Source: Flammeovirgaceae bacterium UBA2366 (GTDB lineage Bacteria > Bacteroidota > Bacteroidia > Cytophagales > Cyclobacteriaceae). Taken from it: 64,000 bases of DNA. The notes under the pieces were generated by a model. The model made no database searches. It was not told the DNA's origin and worked only from the letters and a program-made list of their open reading frames with translations. The stretch spans positions 496,001 through 560,000 of the forward strand of contig DDTK01000011.1 in assembly GCA_002344065.1 (NCBI GenBank), in the 5' to 3' direction. Below, piece by piece: positions 8,737-17,713 of the stretch (the first letter of the stretch is position 1; each line of letters opens with the position of its first letter). Position numbers and translations under genes: made by a program.

Positions 8737-9588
8737 TCAATGCTTTGGAAATATTTCATCGGCCAGCAGGAGGCTTTTTTGAAAAGCTTCCTGATTTAAG
8801 TCGGGAGCAGCATCAAAGCTGTCAAGACATGCCAGAATGGTTTCCGTGGCCAGGTTTCCTACCAGGTCATCTTTGGCCATCGGGCAACCGCCATAGCCTT
8901 TTATGGCTCCATCAAACCGTTTGCAACCGGCTTTAAAGGCAGCATCAACTTTTTCGGTAGCTGATTTCGGGTTTGAATGCAGATGGGCACCCAATTCAAC
9001 CTCAGGAAATTTTTTAGCAAGACTGCTGAACAGAAATGTAATGTTTTCAGGGTTTGATACGCCAATGGTATCGGCCAGTGAGATTATACGGATTCCTAAC
9101 GTTACTAAAATGCCTACAAACTGCTCCACCGTTTTGGCATCGTATGGATCGCCATACGGATTTCCAAAACCCATACTGATGTAACAGACCAACTCTTTAC
9201 CAGACTGCTGACAAAGCTCCTGGATTTCGGATACCGTATTCAGGGCTTCTCCAATCGATTTGTTGGTGTTTCGCTGTTGAAATGTTTCGGAAATAGAAAG
9301 CGGAAAACCCAGGTAGGCAATGGCCCCGTGTTTACAGGCCTCCTCTGCCCCACGGGTGTTAGCCACAATTGCCAACAGTTTAGAAGAACTGGCCTTCCAG
9401 TTAAGTCCCTCCAACACCTCCACTGTATCTCGCAGTTGTGGTATCGCTTTCGGAGAAACAAAACTTCCAAAATCAATCGTATCAAATCCAACCTCCAACA
9501 ATTGATTGATATACCGGATTTTTTTTTCGGTTGGGATAAATTCTGTGAGCCCCTGCATGGCATCACGCGGACATTCAATAATTTTCAT
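8737..9588 (-). CDS. Hydroxymethylglutaryl-CoA lyase-like enzyme
   Basis: A 283-residue TIM-barrel protein of the HMGL-like family. HMG-CoA lyase cleaves HMG-CoA to acetoacetate and acetyl-CoA at the end of leucine breakdown. Visible features: the N-terminal ECPRDAMQG corresponds to the catalytic Arg-Asp motif (usually GPRDGLQ), GAHLHSN near residue 200 supplies the metal-binding HxH, and GYGGCPMAKDDLVGNLATE near 230-250 is the loop with the active-site Cys. Length is slightly under the usual ~300. No other leucine-degradation gene is nearby, so the exact substrate is inferred from family only; a related acyl-CoA lyase role is possible. Confidence 0.85.
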   Translation of the reverse strand: MKIIECPRDAMQGLTEFIPTEKKIRYINQLLEVGFDTIDFGSFVSPKAIPQLRDTVEVLEGLNWKASSSKLLAIVANTRGAEEACKHGAIAYLGFPLSISETFQQRNTNKSIGEALNTVSEIQELCQQSGKELVCYISMGFGNPYGDPYDAKTVEQFVGILVTLGIRIISLADTIGVSNPENITFLFSSLAKKFPEVELGAHLHSNPKSATEKVDAAFKAGCKRFDGAIKGYGGCPMAKDDLVGNLATETILACLDSFDAAPDLNQEAFQKSLLLADEIFPKH

Positions 9589-9755
9589 GCTTCAAATTTA
9601 CTGGCCAACGACAATTAACCTTAATTTAAACTGGAGGTAAATCAAAATTGAAGGAAAATAGCTACAATAGACGGCTATATCTGCGCTTTATCTGCGAAAT
9701 GAGTTTATTTTAGAATTTTAAAGGATAAAGTTGTCGCTATTGATCATTTTACGCT

Positions 9756-11522
9756 ATGCCACTACCCGAATACTCCGGAACCCTTGGATACAATAGAGCA
9801 GCACACCTGTTAAGGCGCGCTTCGTTCGGTCCTACGAAACAACAAATCGAAACCTTTGCATCGCTTACACCGCTCCAGGCAACCAACATATTGTTCCGCC
9901 AGGTACTTCCTGATCCACCCATTCCGGTAGATCCTGATACGAATAGTCAGTGGGTTATAACCGGAGTAACCGATCCGGAGAAAATGGAATTTCAATACGA
10001 GGAGTATTTTAAACGCTGGTTTATCGGACAAATGATGAGCACCGGTGTAGCTCCTACACAAAGTCTGGCTTACTCCGTACGCGAAAAGTTGGTAATGTTT
10101 TTACATACACACTTTACTGCCATACAAGAAAAAATAGGCAGCAGTCGGGCTCTGTATTTTCAAAATATGTTGTACAGGCAATTCGCGCTTGACGCAACTG
10201 CACTGCCGGAGGTAAATTTCAGGGAACTGACAAAGAAGGTAAGTGTCGACAACGCCATGCTTCGTTTGCTGGACGGCAACCTGAACGTAAAGGGAAGTCC
10301 GAATGAAAACTATGCGCGTGAATTACTCGAGTTATACTCGATTGGTCGCGGGTTAGAAGGCTCCCTCCCACCTACACCTGGCCCAGGTGATTATATCCTT
10401 TACAAAGAACAGGATGTACAGGCTGCAGCACGTGTGCTCTCTGGTTTCGATTTTGATAATACCTTTTCCAATATCGATCCAGACACTAATCTTCCACGCG
10501 GTAAAGTTCGTGGAAGCAATACCAACGCCACTGGGCATGACAATGGCGTGAAAGAATTCAGCGACAGTTTTATTGATAGTAACACAGGGCTTCCTTACGT
10601 CATTCAGCCTGACCCAACCTTGCTGAACGGTGCGAATCCAACATTGGAAAGTGCATTGGATGAAATCAGTCAACTGATTGACATGCTCTATGAGCAGGAA
10701 GAAACACTACGCCATATCTGTCGTAAAATCTACCGATATTATGTTTATCACGAAATTCCGGTATCACTCTACAACACTATCATCGCTGAAATGGCCAACA
10801 CCTTCCGTACGAATGGTTTCAAACTTCAGCCGGTAGTAGAAAATCTTTTACGCAGTCAACATTTCTACGAGGCCGCTGCCGGTGTAGATGACGATAATTT
10901 TGGTGGTATTATAAAGTCACCACTTGATCTGATTATTGGCTCGCTACGTTTCTTCAACTATCAAATACCGGACATTACTGTTTCCGCCCCTGAGTTTTAT
11001 CAGAAGACCGGTGAAATTATCGGATTAGCCGACAACCAAGGCATGGTGTTTTACCAACCCTTTGATGTTGCCGGTTACGATGCCTACCACCAGTTTCCGA
11101 TTTATCACCGAAGCTGGATTACCGTGAATTACCTGGCAAGACGATATGAGTTTATCCGCAGGCTGGTATCGGAAATGGAAGACGGCATGCTGAAAGTTGA
11201 TGTGGTGAATTTTGTGCAGACTAATTTCACTCCTGCCCTGGCATCCAATGCCCGCAACCTGATTATTGAGCTTGCCCGTGAGTTATTGCCGGTAAGTAAC
11301 AACCTGACATTTGATACAATGGCAGACGATACGGCTACCATTACTGCCGAGCGGTTAAATTATTTCCTGGTTTCCTTTCTGGAGAACCCTAAAATTGATG
11401 ACGACCCGGAGGGCGCATGGACCATTCGATGGACCAACGGATTTGATCCTGAAACCGTGAGACGCCAGCTTGAAAATTTATTTAATGCCATGATGCAATC
11501 CCCCGAATACCAACTCCACTAA
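9756..11522 (+). CDS. DUF1800 family protein
   Basis: A 588-residue protein of the DUF1800 family: N-terminal AAHLLRRASFGPT, then REKLVMFLHTHFT, NENYARELLELYSIG, VLSGFDF, and RSQHFY near the C-terminus are family hallmarks. There is no obvious signal peptide at the chosen ATG. DUF1800 genes are almost always next to a DUF1501 gene, as here (1 bp gap), and the pair is presumed to work on an extracytoplasmic substrate, but the biochemical role is not established. First gene of a four-gene operon ending at 15308. Confidence 0.9.
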   Translation: MPLPEYSGTLGYNRAAHLLRRASFGPTKQQIETFASLTPLQATNILFRQVLPDPPIPVDPDTNSQWVITGVTDPEKMEFQYEEYFKRWFIGQMMSTGVAPTQSLAYSVREKLVMFLHTHFTAIQEKIGSSRALYFQNMLYRQFALDATALPEVNFRELTKKVSVDNAMLRLLDGNLNVKGSPNENYARELLELYSIGRGLEGSLPPTPGPGDYILYKEQDVQAAARVLSGFDFDNTFSNIDPDTNLPRGKVRGSNTNATGHDNGVKEFSDSFIDSNTGLPYVIQPDPTLLNGANPTLESALDEISQLIDMLYEQEETLRHICRKIYRYYVYHEIPVSLYNTIIAEMANTFRTNGFKLQPVVENLLRSQHFYEAAAGVDDDNFGGIIKSPLDLIIGSLRFFNYQIPDITVSAPEFYQKTGEIIGLADNQGMVFYQPFDVAGYDAYHQFPIYHRSWITVNYLARRYEFIRRLVSEMEDGMLKVDVVNFVQTNFTPALASNARNLIIELARELLPVSNNLTFDTMADDTATITAERLNYFLVSFLENPKIDDDPEGAWTIRWTNGFDPETVRRQLENLFNAMMQSPEYQLH

Positions 11523-11523
11523 C

Positions 11524-13224
11524 ATGAAGCGCAGAAATTTCCTTAAGAAAATACCCCTCGCCCTAAGCTTGCCCTTTGCTATAAATGGTATACCCTTAAA
11601 GGTAATGGCCAATAATCCCTTGTCGCGACTGGCACAACAAGGTGACAGCGACAGGGTATTGATTATCCTTCAACTCCATGGTGGTAATGATGGATTAAAT
11701 TCATTGATACCGGTAGAGCAGTACGATCAGTATTATAGCCGCAGGGCAAACATCGCTATTCCCAAGAGCAACAGTTTACGGAAATATATTCCACTGGATA
11801 GCACCCTTCCGTCCGAAAGACAAGTGGGACTTCACCCCGATATGCAGGCCATGAAAGGCATGTACGATATGGGTAAGGTAGCCTTTGTGCAAGGGGTGTC
11901 GTACAGAAATAATAATGGTTCACACTTCCGCGGCCGCGACATATGGTTTATGGGGGGCGGCTCCGATGACTATTTCTCTTCCGGATGGTTGGGGCGATAC
12001 CTCCAGCAGGAATATGCACCGCTGGAGTACCCTGCTGATTTCCCCAATGACGATATGCTCGATCCATTAGGCATTGAAATGGGCAGTGATGTTTCGCTGA
12101 TCTTCCATCAGGAAAATAATATTCCTACTTCTCTGTCACTTAATGATCCCGTTGGTTTTGCCAACCTGGTGGAAGAACTCGAAGGCTTTCAGGACAAGGA
12201 CATAGATCCGCGTGGCAAGCCTCCTGAATTCCTCGATAACTCTCCCTATGGAAAGGAAATGAATTGGATACTCGGCCTGGAAAAGAAAACCGATGACTAC
12301 GCCAAGCGCTTGTATGAAGTGTATCAGGCCGGAGGAAACACCTCCACCACGTATCCGGAAGTCTATCCATTCAATGCACCTACCGGAAGCAAACGAAATC
12401 ACCTTTCTCCTCAATTGCGACTTATTGCACGATTGCTGGCCGGTGGTTGTAAGACCAAAGTATTTATGGTAAAGATTGGCGGGTTTGATACACACGCCTC
12501 GCAGGTAGAAAGCTATGACCCAACCATGGGTATACATGCTGCCCTGATGTACCATATATCAACGGCTATGAAAGCCTTTCAGGATGATTTAAAAGTACGT
12601 GGGTTGGAATCCAGAGTATTAACTGTAACCACATCAGAATTTGGACGCAGAGTTCATTCCAATGGAAGTTATGGCACTGATCATGGAACCGGTGGACCTA
12701 TATTTGTTTTTGGACGTGGCGTTAACCCCGGGGTTATTGGCAACGTACCCGATATGACCCGCAACAACATTGAAATGCAATACGACTACCGGCAGATCTA
12801 TGCCAACCTGTTAAAAGACTGGATGCTGGTGGACGAGCAAAAAATCAACAACGATATCTTCTTTGGTAACTTTATTGATGGCCCACGCGAAGAAGGCGGA
12901 TTTTATCAACCCCTTCCATTGGCAGTTCAGGTTATTTCCAGCACCGATTCATTTATCGAGCAGCGCTTTAACCTGGGAGATTGCTATCCGAATCCGGCAA
13001 AAGCCCAAACAGCCTTTACCTTTATGATTAATGCTGAGGGAATGGTACAGGTAATGCTGTATGATCGCAGTGGTAAGCCATTGAAGCAACTGGTGAAGAA
13101 AAATTTTGAACCAGGTGAGCATAGAATTCCGGTAGATCTGACAGGAATACCTGCAGGATTGTATATTTATAAAATGAATATTGGATCATTTGAGCAATCA
13201 AAGAAACTTGTTGTGATTAACTAA
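11524..13224 (+). CDS. DUF1501 family protein with T9SS C-terminal sorting domain
   Basis: A 566-residue exported protein. The N-terminus (MKRRNFLKKIPLALSLPFAIN) looks like a Tat or Tat-like signal; KRRNFLKK is close to the twin-arginine consensus. The DUF1501 domain (sulfatase/alkaline-phosphatase-like fold by family knowledge) follows, with VLIILQLHGGNDGLN near 45, GGFDTHASQ near 321 and TSEFGRRVHSNGSYGTDHG near 375. The last ~80 residues (CYPNPAKAQTAF..., GLYIYKMNIG, SKKLVVIN) are a type A T9SS sorting domain, so the protein should be secreted or surface-attached. It starts 1 bp after the DUF1800 gene. Confidence 0.92.
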   Translation: MKRRNFLKKIPLALSLPFAINGIPLKVMANNPLSRLAQQGDSDRVLIILQLHGGNDGLNSLIPVEQYDQYYSRRANIAIPKSNSLRKYIPLDSTLPSERQVGLHPDMQAMKGMYDMGKVAFVQGVSYRNNNGSHFRGRDIWFMGGGSDDYFSSGWLGRYLQQEYAPLEYPADFPNDDMLDPLGIEMGSDVSLIFHQENNIPTSLSLNDPVGFANLVEELEGFQDKDIDPRGKPPEFLDNSPYGKEMNWILGLEKKTDDYAKRLYEVYQAGGNTSTTYPEVYPFNAPTGSKRNHLSPQLRLIARLLAGGCKTKVFMVKIGGFDTHASQVESYDPTMGIHAALMYHISTAMKAFQDDLKVRGLESRVLTVTTSEFGRRVHSNGSYGTDHGTGGPIFVFGRGVNPGVIGNVPDMTRNNIEMQYDYRQIYANLLKDWMLVDEQKINNDIFFGNFIDGPREEGGFYQPLPLAVQVISSTDSFIEQRFNLGDCYPNPAKAQTAFTFMINAEGMVQVMLYDRSGKPLKQLVKKNFEPGEHRIPVDLTGIPAGLYIYKMNIGSFEQSKKLVVIN

Positions 13225-13227
13225 CGG

Positions 13228-14118
13228 ATGAAAAAACTCTACTCACTTTCTATTCTTCTGCTGCTTACCGGATTGGTCTTTGGGCAGGCACCAAAAAGGA
13301 AAAGCCCGCAGGCCTATAATAGTCGTGCACAAAATACCCCAGGTGGAAATTTTCTGGATAAGCAGTGGTGGCTTGGCTTAAAAGCCGGTGTAAACCTGTC
13401 GGATGTTACGGTTGACAAGCGCTACTCGGCACTATCTCCGGGCAATTACCCCACCTCACAAACCGATAAAGTGTATGACGATTTTAACGCCATAGGAAGC
13501 CAGGTTACACTGGAAGTAAGCTTTTACTTCAAAGGATTCACCTTTAGTTTGCAGCCTGCTTACCGCCATTCGGTTTTTACCTATTCCAATAACTACGAAT
13601 GGAGCGATCCTGAAAATGCTACAAACCGACTGGAATTAACATACGACAACGAACAAAAAGTTGATCATGCTGAATTACCACTGATCTTCAAATATGATAT
13701 CATCGGTAACCGATTACGGCCGTATGTACAAGTGGGTGTGTATTACGGATTCCTTATTAATGCCAACAAATCGGTGGAGGTTTCCGGTACCGACTATGCT
13801 TCTGGTGGAGTGAATGAATTCACCAACGATCCGGTGATTATAGGCGCTAAAGATCTTTTTGCAAATAATCACTGGGGCTTACTGGGGGGCATTGGAGCCA
13901 ATTACAATTTGGGCAATGTGCGGCTGAATTTGGATATACAGTACCGCAAAGGCATGAGCCTCATCAACTCAACCGAAAATCGCTTTGGCAGCGACAGGCT
14001 TTCAGGTATTGGTGAGGCTATGGACGATATTAAAATCAATAATCTGGCCTTTTCCATTGGCTGCCTCTTCCCAATGCGTTACCTGGCCAGTGGATTCAAA
14101 ACATTGGATCAACGATGA
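13228..14118 (+). CDS. PorT-like outer-membrane beta-barrel protein
   Basis: A 296-residue protein with a signal peptide (LSILLLLTGLVFGQ, cleavage about residue 20). The mature part has alternating hydrophobic/aromatic strands (WWLGLKAGVNLSDV, VTLEVSFYFKGFTFSLQPAY, LRPYVQVGVYYGFLI, WGLLGGIGANYNLGNVRLNLDIQYRKGM) typical of the small outer-membrane barrel families common in Bacteroidota. It begins 3 bp after the DUF1501 stop and overlaps the next gene by 4 bp, so it belongs to the DUF1800/DUF1501 operon and may anchor or transport that system's product. That role is inference. Confidence 0.82.
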   Translation: MKKLYSLSILLLLTGLVFGQAPKRKSPQAYNSRAQNTPGGNFLDKQWWLGLKAGVNLSDVTVDKRYSALSPGNYPTSQTDKVYDDFNAIGSQVTLEVSFYFKGFTFSLQPAYRHSVFTYSNNYEWSDPENATNRLELTYDNEQKVDHAELPLIFKYDIIGNRLRPYVQVGVYYGFLINANKSVEVSGTDYASGGVNEFTNDPVIIGAKDLFANNHWGLLGGIGANYNLGNVRLNLDIQYRKGMSLINSTENRFGSDRLSGIGEAMDDIKINNLAFSIGCLFPMRYLASGFKTLDQR

Positions 14119-15308
14119 CAAAGTATTTATTCTCCCTGCTGCTTGCAGGATTTTTAATGGTCACTTCGTGTGTTGAAGAAACCAATCCAGAATTCGATCA
14201 GAAATCATTTACCAAGATTTATGATAATAATCTTTATACAATAGACTACTTCCCTATTGATATGGTACAAACCGAAGATGGAGGGTACCTGATTTTAGGT
14301 GGTCGCAGATTAGAGGATTCCAATTTCACCGGTATTTATCTGATGAAGGCAGATAAGGATGGAAACTTTGTAAAGGATATTGAAGTGGATGAGAGCTTTG
14401 TTAACCCCATTGCTCAGCTCGCTTTTGTGAATAACAACTATTACTTCTTTTGCATGGATCCGCTTACACTCCAGGCCCAACTGGGACAAACCGATGCCAA
14501 TATGGAAAATGTCAACATTTCCGCGACCAGCGGAGAATTATACTATCCCTCCGCTATGCAAGTCGATGGGAATAACTTTGTGCTTCTTTCCTATAATCAT
14601 TTGACCAAACAATCCGTATTAGCCGTTGTAAATACAAGTGGAGTTAGCAGTCAGTCAAAAGCGTTTACAATAGGAGCCGGAGATCAGGTTGAAGAGCCGA
14701 TCATTAATCATTTCCTGAGAACTGGCCGTCAATACCCTTTCGAGGCAGGCCGTATTCCTGGTGGCCTCTATTATTTCAATGGATTTTATAATTATACTTT
14801 TTCACTCGTTTTCACTGATTTAGTGCAGGATGATCCGCGCGGTGTTGTACAAGGCATACAAGATGACGGAGGGTTTAGCGCAGTAAAGCCATTAACCGCA
14901 ACCAAGTTTGCAGCGGCACGGTTCAATTTCGGTGACAACTATATTTTGCCAAATACTATTTTAAACACAACGGGCACATCCTCAAGCGTAGATTTGGGTG
15001 GAAATACCTTTCCGGAACTTGAACAAAATGCAAAAGTAAAAATCCTTCGCACAGTCCTGAAAGCAAAAAATGTATTGGTTTACGGAAGTAATACACGCTC
15101 CAAACAAATAGGCTTGTACTTCTATGATGAGGCCACCGGTGCATTTCTTTCAAGCAAGTATTTGGGCTTTTCCAATCCATTTGAAATAGCCCAGGTGATT
15201 AGCACCACCGATGGCGGACTTGCGGTTTGCGGCACTACCTATCTTGCCGGACGTTTCCCAAGAATATGCATCATAAAGATTGATGCAGCGGATATAAAAG
15301 GTTTTTAA
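14115..15308 (+). CDS. Predicted lipoprotein, last gene of the DUF1800/DUF1501 operon
   Basis: A 397-residue protein with a lipoprotein signal (FLMVTSC, lipid-modified Cys near residue 19). Segments such as MVQTEDGGYLILGG, IYLMKADKDGNFV and ISTTDGGLAVCGTTY resemble beta-propeller blades with the TxDGG motif. No enzyme family recognised. It overlaps the barrel gene by 4 bp (ATGA), which points to translational coupling. Likely on the outer-membrane surface or periplasmic face with the barrel protein. Confidence 0.75.
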   Translation: MTKYLFSLLLAGFLMVTSCVEETNPEFDQKSFTKIYDNNLYTIDYFPIDMVQTEDGGYLILGGRRLEDSNFTGIYLMKADKDGNFVKDIEVDESFVNPIAQLAFVNNNYYFFCMDPLTLQAQLGQTDANMENVNISATSGELYYPSAMQVDGNNFVLLSYNHLTKQSVLAVVNTSGVSSQSKAFTIGAGDQVEEPIINHFLRTGRQYPFEAGRIPGGLYYFNGFYNYTFSLVFTDLVQDDPRGVVQGIQDDGGFSAVKPLTATKFAAARFNFGDNYILPNTILNTTGTSSSVDLGGNTFPELEQNAKVKILRTVLKAKNVLVYGSNTRSKQIGLYFYDEATGAFLSSKYLGFSNPFEIAQVISTTDGGLAVCGTTYLAGRFPRICIIKIDAADIKGF

Positions 15309-15395
15309 TCAGGCCTTGGTACGAGTACCATTGATGCTCTCCCCATGTAGGACACCTGAGGATTTTTATGCACTTTCGCAGGGTTGTCGATCACT

Positions 15396-16418
15396 ATGAT
15401 TTCCATTCAAAAGAACATTGACCTAAAGCCCTACAATACCTTTGGCATACAGGCCAAAGCTGATCATTTTGTTTCTTTACATACTCCAGATGATTTATAT
15501 GAACTCATTCAATCCGATTTATTTAAGAATGAAAGACATCTGATACTGGGCGGTGGAAGTAATTTATTACTCACACAGGATTTTAAAGGGCTTGTTATCC
15601 ATAACAATCTTAAAGGGATAACCCTTGTTGAAGAAAATGAGGACGACCTGACCCTGGAAGTTGCTTCAGGTGAACCCTGGCATCCGTTCGTTGTGCATTG
15701 TGTTAATCAAAACTGGGGAGGCATAGAAAATTTATCACTCATACCCGGTACTGTGGGTGCTGCACCCATGCAAAACATAGGAGCATATGGTGTAGAAATC
15801 TGTGAAGTTGTTGAAAATGTTACCGGAATTGATCTTACAACGGGAACATCAAGATCATTCACGAACAAAGAATGTATGTTCGGATACCGTGAAAGCGTAT
15901 TCAAAAAAGAGTTGAAAGGAAAATTTTTTATCTCAAGTGTTACTTTAACTATGAGTAAAAAAAATCACTTGTTGAACACTGAATATGGAGCCATTAAAAA
16001 CACCCTTCATGCAATGCATATCACTTCACCAACTATACAATCCATCAGTGATGCTGTCATTGCTATACGCAGAAGAAAACTTCCTGATCCATCAACCATC
16101 GGCAATGCCGGAAGCTTCTTTAAGAACCCGGTAATCACTGCACCTCACTATCAATCATTAAAAAAAATACATCCGGAAATACCCGGATACTTAATTGAAA
16201 ATCAATTAGTTAAAGTGCCTGCGGCCTGGCTGATTGAGCAGTGTGGTTGGAAAGGAAAACGATTTGGTGATGCCGGTGTGCATCAGCATCAACCACTTGT
16301 ATTGGTAAATTATAATCATGCTTCCGGTGAAGAAATTTTTTCTCTTGCGATGAACATTCGCACATCCGTTCAGGAAAAATTTGATATCGAATTAACTCCT
16401 GAAGTGAACATCATTTGA
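15396..16418 (+). CDS. murB: UDP-N-acetylenolpyruvoylglucosamine reductase
   Basis: Reduces UDP-GlcNAc-enolpyruvate to UDP-MurNAc with NADPH and FAD, the second committed step of peptidoglycan precursor synthesis. The 340-residue protein shows N-terminal PYNTFGI, FAD-binding LGGGSNLLL near 50, GTVGAAPMQNIGAYG near 120, the YRESVFK region that holds the type I loop Tyr/Arg, and GNAGSFFKNP near 245, the segment with the catalytic Ser. A TTG 12 bases upstream is in frame; the ATG at 15396 gives the usual start. It resembles E. coli-type (type I) MurB. Confidence 0.96.
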   Translation: MISIQKNIDLKPYNTFGIQAKADHFVSLHTPDDLYELIQSDLFKNERHLILGGGSNLLLTQDFKGLVIHNNLKGITLVEENEDDLTLEVASGEPWHPFVVHCVNQNWGGIENLSLIPGTVGAAPMQNIGAYGVEICEVVENVTGIDLTTGTSRSFTNKECMFGYRESVFKKELKGKFFISSVTLTMSKKNHLLNTEYGAIKNTLHAMHITSPTIQSISDAVIAIRRRKLPDPSTIGNAGSFFKNPVITAPHYQSLKKIHPEIPGYLIENQLVKVPAAWLIEQCGWKGKRFGDAGVHQHQPLVLVNYNHASGEEIFSLAMNIRTSVQEKFDIELTPEVNII

Positions 16419-16473
16419 GTGAAAAATCAATAGAGGGTTATGCCGTATCGGACTGTCAAAAAAATCACACCGC

Positions 16474-16497
16474 CAAAAAATTTTATCAAAAAATTTT
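16474..16497 (+). repeat. A/T-tract direct repeat upstream of a Lys/Ala peptide gene
   Basis: CAAAAAATTTT occurs twice with a 13-bp period, at 16474-16484 and 16487-16497, in a very A/T-rich stretch between murB and the micro-ORF at 16557. A-tracts spaced slightly over one helical turn are expected to bend DNA and may form an upstream promoter element. No clear -33/-7 pair was found, so the function is open. Confidence 0.5.
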
Positions 16498-16556
16498 TGC
16501 AGATTAAATTTTTGTTATAACTTTTCACAACTTTTTAACCTTAAACATTTAACGCT

Positions 16557-16625
16557 ATGGCAAAGAAAGCGAAAAAGGCAGCTAAGAAGAAAACAGCTAA
16601 GAAAGCTGCCAAGAAGAAGAAGTAA
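16557..16625 (+). CDS. 22-residue Lys/Ala-rich peptide (histone H1-like)
   Basis: A micro-ORF starting MAKKAKKAAKKK and made only of Lys, Ala, Thr and the initial Met. It is preceded by an A/T-rich leader and followed 26 bp later by a perfect hairpin terminator, so it looks like its own transcription unit. The composition matches the tails of histone H1-like and HU-extension proteins, suggesting nucleic-acid binding, but a 22-residue free peptide is unusual. The next gene (16827) also begins with a Lys/Ala-rich tail. I accept it as coding because of start, stop, composition and terminator; function is not known. Confidence 0.6.
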   Translation: MAKKAKKAAKKKTAKKAAKKKK

Positions 16626-16651
16626 TTAGGTAACCCCTAAAACTTTGCGGA

Positions 16652-16682
16652 GGGAAGTAATTTAGAATTACTTCCCTTTCGT
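16652..16682 (+). terminator. Rho-independent terminator, 11-bp perfect stem
   Basis: GGGAAGTAATT (16652-16662), loop TAG, AATTACTTCCC (16666-16676), followed by a T-rich run. It ends the transcript of the 22-residue peptide gene. Confidence 0.88.
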
Positions 16683-16826
16683 CTTTTTATAGCCTCATCA
16701 TTCTATTTGTTTAACTCGCATTCACACGGTTGCAGAAATTTAAAAGACTGTTGGCTTGCAATACCCTACAGCAAGTCAGTAATTTTGAATGAAAATTCAA
16801 TCATTCGTCAACTAAAAATGACCGTC

Positions 16827-17156
16827 ATGGCTAAAGCAACCGAAAAGAAAACCACTCAAGCTCCTGTAAAAAAAGCTGCTGCACCACGCAGTAAAGCTAA
16901 GGCCACATCTTCCTTATCCATCGACAAAATAAGTGAACAGGTAATTGAAAAACTTCAGGCGCTTAATGCTGAACCCCAACTACAAGCCGACATTGCCTGG
17001 TGCCTAGGAAGCTACCGTTATGATAAAAACCCGGTGGGTTTGATTCAAAATTGCACAACAGCACTATCGGTATTAAAGTCATTGAAGACAAAAAATGCAA
17101 AAGCCATTCCCGCTAAATTGATAACTGATCTTGAGAAGGCTTTAAAGCAAGCATAA
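16827..17156 (+). CDS. Small basic protein with Lys/Ala-rich N-terminal tail
   Basis: A 109-residue protein. The first ~35 residues are basic and low-complexity (MAKATEKKTTQAPVKKAA..., then SKAKATSS), resembling histone-like tails. Residues ~38-109 form a predicted helical domain (SIDKISEQVIEKLQAL, LQADIAWCLGSYRYDKNPVGLI, AKLITDLEKALKQA) that I do not recognise. The frame is open from 16707; ATGs at 16818 and 16827 are both possible and MAKA... is preferred by analogy with the micro-peptide upstream. It is convergent with the deaminase gene, 4 bp apart. A nucleoid or RNA-associated role is inference only. Confidence 0.7.
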   Translation: MAKATEKKTTQAPVKKAAAPRSKAKATSSLSIDKISEQVIEKLQALNAEPQLQADIAWCLGSYRYDKNPVGLIQNCTTALSVLKSLKTKNAKAIPAKLITDLEKALKQA

Positions 17157-17160
17157 TGCT

Positions 17161-17643
17161 TTAGATCATGTGCGTTACGTTGGTAAGCTGACCCTGGTAT
17201 TTCACAGCCTCCACACCAAACCGAATTAGAAAATCGACTCCCTCATCTGAGGCAAGACCTTTGTGTTCAGCATAGGAGTTCAGGTAAATAACCCGTGTAA
17301 TGCCCATGGAGTAGATAATGCGGGCACACGCCAGGCAAGGTGACAATGTAACGTACAGGGTGGAGCCTTCTACGGCTGTTTTGTTTTTCACCGCATACAG
17401 AATAGCGTTCTGCTCCGCGTGTATGGCCAACGAACAGCCTCCTTTGGAATCACGTGGACAACCAACATCTGGCCATTCTTCATCGCAATTGTGTGTACCC
17501 GATGGAGGGCCATTATAACCAATAGAGATAATACGTGTGTCTTTTGTTAGAACAGCCCCAACATGGCGCTTGATACAATGCGACCGCTTGGCAAGATTTA
17601 CTGCCAGCTCCATAAAAATATCATCAAAAGCAGGGCGGGTCAT
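17161..17643 (-). CDS. dCMP deaminase family protein
   Basis: A 160-residue zinc-dependent cytidine/deoxycytidylate deaminase, expected to convert dCMP to dUMP for thymidylate synthesis. The zinc and catalytic motif HAEQNAI (about residues 77-83) and the second zinc motif PCLACA (about 103-108) are intact. NGPPSGTHNC and the extra Cys/His residues around 50-70 (CDEEW, GCPRD) match the second zinc site of ComEB/DCTD-type enzymes. The start MTRPAFDDIFMELA is typical. Monocistronic, as the neighbours are convergent and divergent. Confidence 0.92.
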   Translation of the reverse strand: MTRPAFDDIFMELAVNLAKRSHCIKRHVGAVLTKDTRIISIGYNGPPSGTHNCDEEWPDVGCPRDSKGGCSLAIHAEQNAILYAVKNKTAVEGSTLYVTLSPCLACARIIYSMGITRVIYLNSYAEHKGLASDEGVDFLIRFGVEAVKYQGQLTNVTHMI

Positions 17644-17713
17644 GCGTAGATTTGTTGTAAGAGTTTACTAATTATTGGGTAACACTTTATATTCGCCAAG
17701 TTAATGTTGTCGA

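Noticed and set aside
15324..15335. GGTAC-GAG... palindrome near murB as a terminator
   Set aside because: The stem is short and has no T run on either strand.
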